Assembly: GCA_964418595.1 (NCBI GenBank)
Contig: CAYQMF010000047.1
Location: 1 to 42,210, forward strand
Direction of reading: 5' to 3'
From: CAYQMF01 sp964418595
Lineage (GTDB): Bacteria > Planctomycetota > UBA1135 > UBA2386
DNA: 42,210 nt
The stretch's first letter is position 1. The number at the start of each line of letters is the position of its first letter. Shown here in pieces: positions 16,767 to 24,088 of the stretch. Both the position numbers and the translations under genes were made by a program. The notes below the pieces were generated by a model. It saw nothing but the letters and a program-made list of their open reading frames with translations. It did no database searches and was not told the DNA's origin.

Positions 16767-17419
16767 GTCAGGCGCAGGAAGCCCGCGGGGCCGTGCAGCC
16801 AGCGCATGGCGCGAAAGCGCAGGTGACGCGTGGCCTCGCCAGGCGTCACGGTGAAGGCGCTGATCGTGTCGATGAGGCGTGGGGCGGAGAGGCCGGGGCG
16901 GGTGCGGAGCAGGTCGCTGGTGGCAGCGCGGACGCCGCGCATGTGCCAGGAGTCGTGGAAGGCGATGACGCCGCCGGCGCGGAGCTTGGGCAGCCAGCAG
17001 GCGATGTCGGTGCGCACGTCGACGAGTTCGTGCGAGCCGTCCACGAACACGAAGTCGATCGGGCCCGCGACCTGCGGGGCTGCCGCGCTCGACGTGGCGT
17101 GGATCGGGGTGACCAGATCGTCGACGCCGGCGCGCGCGAGGTTGGCGCGGAAGTGCGGCCAGGTGTCGGTGCAGCGCAGCAGGGAGGCGTGCTTGGGGGA
17201 GCCGATGTGCGGGTCGACGGCGACGATGCGGGCGCCGTGGCCGGCGCGGCTCCCCAGCGCGAGGCAGATGGTGGAGCGGCCGAGGAAGGACCCGATCTCG
17301 ACGATCCTGCCGCCGCGCGGGACGGCGCGCGCCGCCTCGAACAGGAACGCGGCCTCGCGCACGGTCAGCCAGCCGCTGACGGTCTTCGCCACGGCCCAGG
17401 CGTCGGCGACCGACGTCAC
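16715..17419 (-). CDS. Class I SAM-dependent methyltransferase (Methyltransf_24-like)
   Basis: The start is a GTG at 17419 whose bases overlap the TGA of the upstream glycosyltransferase gene (GTGA), a sign of translational coupling; 234 residues result. The SAM-binding Rossmann motif is IVEIGSFLGRST (39-50), the acidic residue closing motif I is in VDP (68-70), DFVFVDGSHE (122-131) is the characteristic VDGxH motif, and FHDS (154-157) follows. These match the TylF/macrocin O-methyltransferase-like group, which often modifies sugars or small molecules. It is the last gene of the leftward operon. The 3' end overlaps the convergent ICMT-like gene. Confidence 0.87.
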   Translation of the reverse strand: MTSVADAWAVAKTVSGWLTVREAAFLFEAARAVPRGGRIVEIGSFLGRSTICLALGSRAGHGARIVAVDPHIGSPKHASLLRCTDTWPHFRANLARAGVDDLVTPIHATSSAAAPQVAGPIDFVFVDGSHELVDVRTDIACWLPKLRAGGVIAFHDSWHMRGVRAATSDLLRTRPGLSAPRLIDTISAFTVTPGEATRHLRFRAMRWLHGPAGFLRLTYRGTRMAPVLPLGQPT

Positions 17420-18414
17420 GATGGCTGCTCCTCGCGGCGGACCAGGGCGCGTGCGCAGGCCGCGAAGCGCTCGGCGCACTGGGCCCAGGTGGGGAAGACC
17501 TGCATGCGCGCGTTCTGCGCGAACGTGGCGCGCATTGCCGCGTCGGCGAGCAGCGTGCGCAACGCCCGCTGCAGTGTCTCATGATTGCCGACCGGCACGA
17601 GCATCCCGGTGCGCTCGTGCGTGACGGACTCCGGCACGCCGCCGCTCCGCCACGCCAGCACGGGCACGCCGGCGGCGATCGCCTCGGCGAAGACCATGCC
17701 GTACGGCTCGTCGCGGGAGAGCAGGGCGAAGAGCGAAGCGCGACGACGTAGATCGTCGACCGCGGCCGGGGCCAGCGCGCCGTGCAGCGTCGTGCGAGAT
17801 GCGATCCCGCCGCGCGCCAGCGCGGCGCGGAGTCCGGCGTCCACCTCGCGCGACGCGGCCGGATCGCCGACGACATCCCATGACCATGAGAGATCCGCGA
17901 CGTTGGCGAGGCACCCGGCCAGCTCGACGAGCCCCTTGCGCGGTTCGAAGTTGGCGACCGTGAGCACCCGCGGTGGCAGTGCGGCGTCGGGTCGCGCGCC
18001 GCCGACCTCCACGCCCGGATGGCACGTGCGCACCGGAATCGCAGCGCGCGCGCGCACGCACGCGGCGGTGAACTCGCTCGTCGCGATCGCGCCCGCGCCG
18101 GCGGCGAGCGCGCGTGCCACGAGCGGCTCGAGCGCCGCGCGCTCGGCGGCGCCGCGATTGGGATCAGCGTCGGGCAGGAGGTGGACGAGCCACACGGATC
18201 GCTTCGGGATCGCGCTCTGCGCGAGCGTCGTGAGGAACAGGCTGTCGAGCACCGGGATCGCGTCGGGAGGCAGCTCCGCCAGGATCCGCGGCAGCGCCTC
18301 CGCCAGACATGCGCGCAGGGCGATGCCTTCCTGGCGCTGCGTCACATGCGCGTTGTAGAGATGCCCGCCGGTGAACGGGTTGTCGGGCGGCGGCGCGAGC
18401 AGGACGACGCCCAC
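17416..18414 (-). CDS. Glycosyltransferase family 4-like (GT-B)
   Basis: The chosen start is the GTG at 18414, two bases after the TGA of the upstream gene; 332 residues result. The N-terminus MGVVLLAPPPDNPFTGGHLY fits the first strand and Gly-rich loop of a GT-B fold. The C-terminal nucleotide-sugar domain has VANFEPRKGLVELA (153-166), SRDEPYGMVFAEAIAAG with the EPYGMVFAE motif (236-244), and SGGVPESV, all typical of GT4. It should transfer a sugar from an NDP-sugar to an acceptor made by the operon. No membrane segment is seen. It shares a 4-base overlap with the downstream methyltransferase gene. Confidence 0.88.
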   Translation of the reverse strand: MGVVLLAPPPDNPFTGGHLYNAHVTQRQEGIALRACLAEALPRILAELPPDAIPVLDSLFLTTLAQSAIPKRSVWLVHLLPDADPNRGAAERAALEPLVARALAAGAGAIATSEFTAACVRARAAIPVRTCHPGVEVGGARPDAALPPRVLTVANFEPRKGLVELAGCLANVADLSWSWDVVGDPAASREVDAGLRAALARGGIASRTTLHGALAPAAVDDLRRRASLFALLSRDEPYGMVFAEAIAAGVPVLAWRSGGVPESVTHERTGMLVPVGNHETLQRALRTLLADAAMRATFAQNARMQVFPTWAQCAERFAACARALVRREEQPS

Positions 18415-18416
18415 GT

Positions 18417-20237
18417 TCAGCCCGCGCGCAGGAGCGCCTGCAGTTCGGCGTAGGTGGCGACCGCGCCGAACGACGCATGGCTCGCGCCGACCTCCGGGAG
18501 GTCGCCGAACAGCACGGTGTGCAGCCCCGCCGCCTGTGCACCGCGCAGGTCGGGGTCGGCCTCGTCGCTGATCATCACGGCGCGATGCGCGGGGAAGCCG
18601 CTGTCCTCGAGGACGGCACGGTAGGAGTACTCGGACGGCTTGCCGACCACGGTGGCGGCGCGCCCCGTGCAGTGCTCGAGGCCCGCGACCCAGAAGCCGA
18701 CGTCGATGAGGCGGCGGCCGAGGTTCGTCCACAGCCGCTTGCGATGGACCGCGACGAGTTCGGCGCCGCGCTCGAGTGCCTCGAACGCCTGCTGCAGGTG
18801 ATCAGCGTCGTAGTGGTGGAACCAGTCGCCGAGGACCACAGTGCGCGCGTCGGCGCCCGCACGCGGGATGTGCGCGAACTCGTCGGCAGCGGGCGGGCCT
18901 GAGAGCAGCAGGATCGGGGCACGGCGCTCGACGTAGCGGGCGGCGAGGTACGAGGACGTATACAGCTCGTGCGCCTCGATCTCGAGTCCGTCGGCCCGCA
19001 TCTCGGCGAGCCGGCTGGCCCGCGAGTTGAACCCGTCGTTGGTGAGGAAGCGCAGCGTGAAGCCCATCTTGCGCAGGTCCTTCACCAGCGCGGCCGCGTC
19101 GGCGTGCACCCGCCGTCCGAACTGCAACACGCCATCGAGGTCGAACACCAGGAGAGTCGCTCTGGGGTCGAGGTCGCGTGCCGCCACGGCACGATCCGCG
19201 CCGCGGCGTGGCGTCGCCGGCAGCAGGCCGATGTGGCCGAGGTGCTCGATCTTGGTGCGGAGGTAGCCGTGGCTGTGCGTGTTCGGTGTGGCGATCGAGG
19301 GGCGCACGTCGCACACGGTCACGCCGTGCGCGCGCAGCGCCCGCACCTTGCGCGGGTTGTTCGTCTGCAGGTGCACGCTGCGCACGCCGAGTTGCGCGAG
19401 GATGAGCGCGGCGGCGGTGAAGTCGCGCAGGTCGGTGGCGAAACCGAGGATGTGGTTCGCTTGCAGCGTGTCGGCGCCGCGCGCCTGCTCCGCGTAGGCG
19501 CGGATCTTGTTGGCGAGGCCGATGCCCCGGCCTTCCTGGCGCAGGTAGACGACCGCCCCGCGCGCCTGGGCGCTGATCACCTGCAGCGCCGACTGGAGCT
19601 GGGCTTCGCAGTCGCACTTGAGCGAGCCGAGCACTTCGCCGGTGAAGCACTCCGAGTGCACGCGCACGAACGCGGGCGGGCCGGTGAGGTCGCCCATCGA
19701 GATCACCAGCGCGTGCTCCTGGCCGTCCACGAGGTAGGCGCGGAAGTCGAACGTGCCGTACTCGGTCGGCAACTCGCAGCGCGCGTGCTCGACGACGGCG
19801 GGGCTGGTTGCGGCCTTCGGTGGGTCGAGCGCGGCGAGCAGGCTCTGTACGTCGGCGCCTTCGACGCGGTGCACGCTGACCTCGTTGGCGAGGGACTCGG
19901 GCAGCATCCCGGGGAGGGCGACGATGTGATCGACGGCGGCTGCCCAGGCGCGCGACGTGGCCGTGTCCTCGATGGGGGAGTCGACGAGGAGGCGGGTCGC
20001 GCACAGCGCCGGCACCTCGCGCAGCCACGGCGGCGTGCCCAGCACCCCGAGGTAGCTCGCGTGCACGGTCAGCACGGCGCCGGGGGTCGCGGTGGCGACG
20101 GCGCGCAGGTGCGCCGCGAGCTCGCTCGGCGCGACGTGGACCACGGAGATCCCCGCACCACCCGCCGCGGTCTTCGCCAACGCGACGAGCGGGGCCGCGC
20201 CCGGCCCGAGGTCGCGGGGGATCAGGAGCTGGGTCAT
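18417..20237 (-). CDS. GTP cyclohydrolase II fused to HAD-IIA-type phosphatase
   Basis: The 606-residue product starts with ATG at 20237. Residues 1-150 form an N-terminal domain I do not recognise (MTQLLIPRDL, VLTVHASYLGVLGTPPWLRE). Residues about 155-340 are GTP cyclohydrolase II: VRVHSECFTGEVLGSLKCDC with zinc Cys C197, C208 and C210, YLRQEGRGIGLANKIRAY (231-248), DTLQANHILGF, QTNNPRKV and GYLRTKIEHLGH. All key motifs are intact. Residues about 360-606 are a HAD phosphatase: FDLDGV (365-370), LTND (398-401), GKPSEYSY (532-539) and SDEADPD (557-563), as in the NagD-like IIA class. The first half should open GTP to the diaminopyrimidinone ribosyl phosphate; the HAD half could remove a phosphate from it or a later intermediate. 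The usual bacterial fusion is RibB-RibA, so this arrangement is unusual. Confidence 0.92.
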   Translation of the reverse strand: MTQLLIPRDLGPGAAPLVALAKTAAGGAGISVVHVAPSELAAHLRAVATATPGAVLTVHASYLGVLGTPPWLREVPALCATRLLVDSPIEDTATSRAWAAAVDHIVALPGMLPESLANEVSVHRVEGADVQSLLAALDPPKAATSPAVVEHARCELPTEYGTFDFRAYLVDGQEHALVISMGDLTGPPAFVRVHSECFTGEVLGSLKCDCEAQLQSALQVISAQARGAVVYLRQEGRGIGLANKIRAYAEQARGADTLQANHILGFATDLRDFTAAALILAQLGVRSVHLQTNNPRKVRALRAHGVTVCDVRPSIATPNTHSHGYLRTKIEHLGHIGLLPATPRRGADRAVAARDLDPRATLLVFDLDGVLQFGRRVHADAAALVKDLRKMGFTLRFLTNDGFNSRASRLAEMRADGLEIEAHELYTSSYLAARYVERRAPILLLSGPPAADEFAHIPRAGADARTVVLGDWFHHYDADHLQQAFEALERGAELVAVHRKRLWTNLGRRLIDVGFWVAGLEHCTGRAATVVGKPSEYSYRAVLEDSGFPAHRAVMISDEADPDLRGAQAAGLHTVLFGDLPEVGASHASFGAVATYAELQALLRAG

Positions 20238-20263
20238 TGGCGGGCTGCGGAGCGAGGTGCGGG

Positions 20264-21253
20264 TCACGCGGAGTAGGAGACGAGGGGCACGCAGGGGACG
20301 GGGGCGCCAGCGTAGAGCGAGTGCATGAAGATGGGCAGGGTCGAGAACGGGACCGGCGTGCCGAGGAGCCGATCGAGGGCAGGCTCGGTCAGCAGGGAAA
20401 GCACGACGGCGGCGCGCTCGCGCACTCCGAAAGGCCCGCGTCGGCTCGCGGCGACCGTCCCCACTTGCGACGCGAGGATGCGCTTGCGCTGGTGGTGGAA
20501 GGACGAGCCGAGGTCGAGCGTGACGGGCGCGGCACCGTACCACGAGAGGTCGATCACGCGACCTTCGAAGCCCAGCGCATCGATGGCCAACTGCAGACCC
20601 GCGGCGGCGCCGCTGGCGTGCAGCGCGACGTCGAAGGTGCCGGCCTCGACCTCGCCGGGGCGGAGGACTCTGCCGACGAAGGGCAGCTCCGCCGCACGCG
20701 CGGCGCGCTCGGGGTCCGCCTCGACGACTGCCGCGGCGACGCCGGTGAGCCGCTGGCAGGCGAGGGCGGTGAGCAGACCCACTGCGCCCGCGCCGACCAC
20801 GACCGTGCGCTCGTCGCCCTGGAGCGTCGCATCCCAGACCGCGTTCACCGCGGTCTCGAGGTTCGCGGCGAGACCGGCGCGCGCCGGGGGCACGGCGTCG
20901 GGCACGAGCAGCGCCTCGCGGTCCTTGACCTCGAAGAAGTCCTGGTGCGGGTGCATCGCGAAGACCCGACGGCCGGCGAGAGTCCCCGCGACGGCGACGC
21001 CGACCTGCGCGTAGCCGTACTTGATCGGCAGCGCAAAGGCGCCGGCCATGGCGCGGCACGCCATCGCGGCGTGGCACGCGGGCGGGATGCGGGCGAGCCC
21101 GACGAGGCGCTCCGTGCCGGCGCTCACCACCGAGAACTCCGTGCGCACGAGGCTGTGTCCAGGGCGGGGCTGCGCCGCCACCGTCTCCGGTCGCAGTTCG
21201 CCTTCCCCCGGTCGCACGACCCAGTAGGCCTGTGCTGTGGTGCGATCGGTCAC
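20264..21253 (-). CDS. MDR-family (zinc-type alcohol dehydrogenase-like) oxidoreductase
   Basis: The GTG start at 21253 overlaps the TGA of the RibD-like gene (GTGA); 329 residues result. The N-terminal part is GroES-like (SLVRTEFSVVSAGTERLV, IKYGYAQVGV, RRVFAMHPHQDFF). Residues AANLETAVNAVWDA (129-142) precede the cofactor fold, which has VVVGAGAVGLLTALA (151-165) and the end-of-strand acidic residue in VEAD. The four-Cys structural zinc lobe of classical alcohol dehydrogenases is absent and the usual catalytic zinc Cys is not obvious, so the name describes a fold, not proven zinc use. It is 26 bases upstream of the GTP cyclohydrolase fusion gene. A redox step on the pathway intermediate is likely. 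Confidence 0.85.
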   Translation of the reverse strand: MTDRTTAQAYWVVRPGEGELRPETVAAQPRPGHSLVRTEFSVVSAGTERLVGLARIPPACHAAMACRAMAGAFALPIKYGYAQVGVAVAGTLAGRRVFAMHPHQDFFEVKDREALLVPDAVPPARAGLAANLETAVNAVWDATLQGDERTVVVGAGAVGLLTALACQRLTGVAAAVVEADPERAARAAELPFVGRVLRPGEVEAGTFDVALHASGAAAGLQLAIDALGFEGRVIDLSWYGAAPVTLDLGSSFHHQRKRILASQVGTVAASRRGPFGVRERAAVVLSLLTEPALDRLLGTPVPFSTLPIFMHSLYAGAPVPCVPLVSYSA

Positions 21254-22275
21254 GTGGGGCGGCTCCGGTGGGGCGCGCAGGCGAGCAACAGCTCGCCGTC
21301 GAGCGTGAAGTGCTCGGCGTGTACCCGCAGGCCCTGGGCGATCGTGTCGACGGCCGGCAGCGACAGGCACGCGATGCCGGAGCCCAGCAGGATCGGGGCC
21401 ACGTGCAGGTGCAGGAGGTCGATCACGCCGCCGCCGAGGAAGCGCGAGAGCGTCGTGCCGCCGCCCTCGACGAACAGGGAATGGACACCGTCGTTGCGCA
21501 GGGCGGCCAACACCGCGCCGGGTCCGATCGACCCGTTCTCGGTCACGACCGGGAGCAGGCGCACGTTGGCGGGCAGTCCGGCCACGCTGCGGGCGGCGGC
21601 GTCGGTGCACACCAACGTGCACCCTGGCCCCGAGAAGACGTGCAGGTCGTGGCCGTTGCGGACGCTGCTCGCGCTGCCATTGAGGACCACGCGGCGCGGG
21701 CTCTGGCCGGCGACGTGGCGCACGGTGAGCTGCGGGTTGTCGGTCTCCACCGTGCGACCGCCGACGAGGACCGCGTCGTGGAGCGCGCGAAGCCGATGCG
21801 CGTGGCGCTGGTTGGCGTCGTTGCCGATCCACTGCGACTGGCCGTTGTGGCACGCGATCCGACCGTCGAGGGTCTGCGCGAGGTGGCCGGTGACGAACAC
21901 TCGTCCGGCGCGCGCGGCATGGAATGCGCCGAGGATCACCGGCAGGTAGATGGCCAGCACCGCGTGTTCGTCGGTGGACCGCGCCATCGGCGTCGGTCCG
22001 TCGACGGCGGTGGTGTCGAGGTGGGTCGGCTGGGCGCGGCTCGCGGCGGCGATGCCTTCCCGGGTGAGGGGCAGTGCGACGATCTCGCGCGGGGCGGGCG
22101 CATCCGGGTCGAGACGGGGGCGGAAGTGCCAGGCGTCGCCATGGCGCACCAGGAACACGCATGCCTCGCGTACGCGGTCCGCCGGCGCGAGGTGCGCGCG
22201 CAGCGCGAGGAGCGCAGGCCACGCCGCCTCCGTCGGCGAAGGGTCGAGGCTGCAGCGTGGAACGTGCGAAGGCAT
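21250..22275 (-). CDS. RibD C-terminal-type reductase with N-terminal extension
   Basis: The ATG at 22275 gives 341 residues; the frame is open upstream but that sequence is Arg/Pro-rich and lies in the divergent promoter region. The first ~120 residues are not recognised. The reductase domain (about 123-335) has VTGHLAQTLDGRIA (128-141), DAVLVGGRTVETDNPQLTVR (167-186), RRVVLNG, and LFVEGGGTTLSRFL (267-280), the standard NADPH-binding RibD_C / dihydrofolate-reductase-like motifs. In riboflavin synthesis this domain reduces the ribosyl side chain to ribityl. The deaminase domain of a normal RibD (HAE and PCxxC zinc motifs) is absent. It is the first gene of the leftward operon. Confidence 0.9.
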   Translation of the reverse strand: MPSHVPRCSLDPSPTEAAWPALLALRAHLAPADRVREACVFLVRHGDAWHFRPRLDPDAPAPREIVALPLTREGIAAASRAQPTHLDTTAVDGPTPMARSTDEHAVLAIYLPVILGAFHAARAGRVFVTGHLAQTLDGRIACHNGQSQWIGNDANQRHAHRLRALHDAVLVGGRTVETDNPQLTVRHVAGQSPRRVVLNGSASSVRNGHDLHVFSGPGCTLVCTDAAARSVAGLPANVRLLPVVTENGSIGPGAVLAALRNDGVHSLFVEGGGTTLSRFLGGGVIDLLHLHVAPILLGSGIACLSLPAVDTIAQGLRVHAEHFTLDGELLLACAPHRSRPT

Positions 22276-22505
22276 GGAGCGCGGGCGGCGAAGGGCGGCA
22301 AAGCCTATTCCATCCGCGGCGAAGGGGCACCGGGGCAAGCTGGAGCGATCTTGCGGTCGGAGGCCGTCGCGGATGCAAGCCCGATGCCAAGGCGGCGAGG
22401 CGATTCGCGGGTCGATGCGTGGCCGCACGCCGCGGGAGGGTCAGGTAGAGTGTCGCCGCGACGTGACCGGCGCGGCGCGCGTGGAATGCCGAAGACGACT
22501 CCGAC
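22276..22505. promoter_or_regulatory. Central divergent intergenic region of the metabolite cluster
   Basis: These 230 bases separate the RibD-like gene (leftward) from the first methyltransferase (rightward), so promoters for both operons must lie here. I looked for an FMN riboswitch, since riboflavin genes often carry one, and did not find its conserved core. No inverted-repeat operator stands out. Confidence 0.4.
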
Positions 22506-23216
22506 GTGACCATCGACACTCGCCAGAGACAGGCGGAGGTCGCCGCGTGGTTCGATGCCACCTACAAGACGCGCGGCTACCGCTACCTGCGGCCGCTTGC
22601 GGCGTACCCGATCCTGCTCCAGATCGCGGGGGCGCGGCCGGGCCAGCGTTTGCTCGATGTCGCGTGCGGGCCGGGGCTGATGCTGCGCGCAGCGACGCTG
22701 CGCGGGCTCGAGCCGGTCGGCATCGACATCGCGCGCGAGGGCGTGCGGCTCGCGCGCCGCGACTCCGATGCGCGCGCCGCGGTCGCCAACGCCGAGGCCT
22801 TGCCGTTCGCCGCGGCGTCGTTCGACGTGATCACCTGCGTGGGGTCGATCGAGCGCATGCTGGATCGCGAGCGCGTACTCGCGGAGATACGGCGCGTGGC
22901 GCGGCCCGATGCCCGCTTCTGTTTCCTCGTGCGCAATGCGACGAGTGCGAGCTGGCGGCTGTGGAATCGCGGGCTGCGCCGGCAGAACCACACCGCCCAC
23001 CAGGATGCGGCGACGCTCGCGGGCTGGCGCGCGCTGTTCGTCCGCAACGGGTTCGTGGTGGAGGCGGTGCACGCCGACCAGTGGCTGCGCCAGCGCTTGC
23101 GGCGGCTGTTCCGCGGCCGCCCCGACCTCACGCGGGACGAGCCCGTGGTGAAGTCGTGGCTGCCGCTGCGCTTCGCGCTCGAGTTCATCTTCGTGCTGCG
23201 GCGAGGTGAGGCGTGA
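22506..23216 (+). CDS. Class I SAM-dependent methyltransferase (Methyltransf_11-like)
   Basis: The 236-residue product starts at a GTG (GTGACCATC). SAM motif I is LLDVACGPG (49-57), followed by VGIDIA with the acidic residue of motif II, ALPFAAASFDVITCVGSIERM and an EIRRVARPDARFCF segment. This is the ubiquinone/menaquinone-methyltransferase-like layout. The C-terminal part (about 150-236) has hydrophobic stretches (LRFALEFIFVL) and basic patches (LRQRLRRLFRG) that may associate with a membrane. It is the first gene of the rightward operon and overlaps the next by GTGA. Confidence 0.87.
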   Translation: MTIDTRQRQAEVAAWFDATYKTRGYRYLRPLAAYPILLQIAGARPGQRLLDVACGPGLMLRAATLRGLEPVGIDIAREGVRLARRDSDARAAVANAEALPFAAASFDVITCVGSIERMLDRERVLAEIRRVARPDARFCFLVRNATSASWRLWNRGLRRQNHTAHQDAATLAGWRALFVRNGFVVEAVHADQWLRQRLRRLFRGRPDLTRDEPVVKSWLPLRFALEFIFVLRRGEA

Positions 23217-24088
23217 TCGGCAGCGAGCGTCCTGCCGCGGCCGGCCTGCGCGCGATGTACGACAACCTCGCCCGCTACCAGTGGCTGCAGCGCCGCCTGC
23301 GGCGCTGTGCGCCGGGCGATGGGCTCGAGATGCACAAGCGCCTCGCGGCGCCGGAGGGCCATGGGCCCGCGGCGGGCACGGCGGGGTTGCACGCGTGGAT
23401 CTGGGGCCGGCTCTTCCCGGCGCCGTCGCCCTCGGCGCCGCGCGTGCTCGACGTCGGCTGCGGGTTCGGCGCGACGCTGCTGACCTTCGCGCGCGCACAC
23501 GCCGGCAGCTTCGTGGGCCTCACGCCGAGCGGGTACCAGGTGGCACGCGCGCGCGCGCAGGCGGTGGCGCTCGGCGTGCAGGCGCGCTGTGAGTTCCGCC
23601 AGCAGACCTACGACGAGGCGATCGTGGGGCCGTTCGACGGTGCGGTCTCGGTCGAGGCGCTCTGCCACGCCGACGTACTGGCCTCGGCGCTTCGCCGCAT
23701 CGCCGCCAGCCTCGTGCCCGGCGCGCGGCTCGTGGCGGTCGAGGACGTCGCGGTCGACGCCACGGTGGCCGACGACAGCGACGGGTGCGAACTGCGCCAA
23801 CGCTGGTCGACCGCGCACCTGCACGCGCGCGCCCGCTGGCAGGAAGACCTCGCCGTGGCCGGGTTCGTCCTGCGGGCCGAACACGACCTCACGGCGCAAG
23901 TCAGGCCGCGACCCGCCCGTACGCTCGCGCGCGCGGCGCGAACCCTGCGCTGGCTGCGCGCGGCGCTCCCGACCGCCGGCGGTCGCGCCGTGACGGATGC
24001 GTTCCTCGGCGGGGTCGCCCTCGAACGGCTGTACGCGAAGGGCGCGATGCGCTACATCGCCTTCGAGGCGGAGCGGGCGGTGGCATGA
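23213..24088 (+). CDS. Class I SAM-dependent methyltransferase, cyclopropane-synthase/tocopherol-methyltransferase-like
   Basis: The GTG at 23213 overlaps the previous stop (GTGA). The 291-residue product has MYDNLARYQW near the start, SAM motif LDVGCGFGATLL (79-90), FVGLTPSGYQVARARAQA as motif II (a layout common in the gamma-tocopherol-methyltransferase and CFA-synthase group), and VSVEALCHAD, matching the SxExxxH-type motif of that group. The acceptor is unknown. The next gene overlaps by ATGA, so coupling continues. Confidence 0.86.
   Translation: MIGSERPAAAGLRAMYDNLARYQWLQRRLRRCAPGDGLEMHKRLAAPEGHGPAAGTAGLHAWIWGRLFPAPSPSAPRVLDVGCGFGATLLTFARAHAGSFVGLTPSGYQVARARAQAVALGVQARCEFRQQTYDEAIVGPFDGAVSVEALCHADVLASALRRIAASLVPGARLVAVEDVAVDATVADDSDGCELRQRWSTAHLHARARWQEDLAVAGFVLRAEHDLTAQVRPRPARTLARAARTLRWLRAALPTAGGRAVTDAFLGGVALERLYAKGAMRYIAFEAERAVA

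Noticed and set aside
20264..21253. Classical zinc alcohol dehydrogenase
   Set aside because: The four-Cys structural zinc lobe is absent and the catalytic zinc ligands are not clear; only the MDR fold is supported.
22276..22505. FMN riboswitch before the riboflavin-like genes
   Set aside because: The conserved core segments of the RFN element are not present on either strand, so I do not call one.
18417..22561. Long minus-strand extensions of the RibA-HAD and MDR frames (to 21077 and 22561)
   Set aside because: The added parts overlap upstream genes in other frames and are Arg/Pro-rich; starts at 20237 and 21253 fit the domains and gene overlaps.
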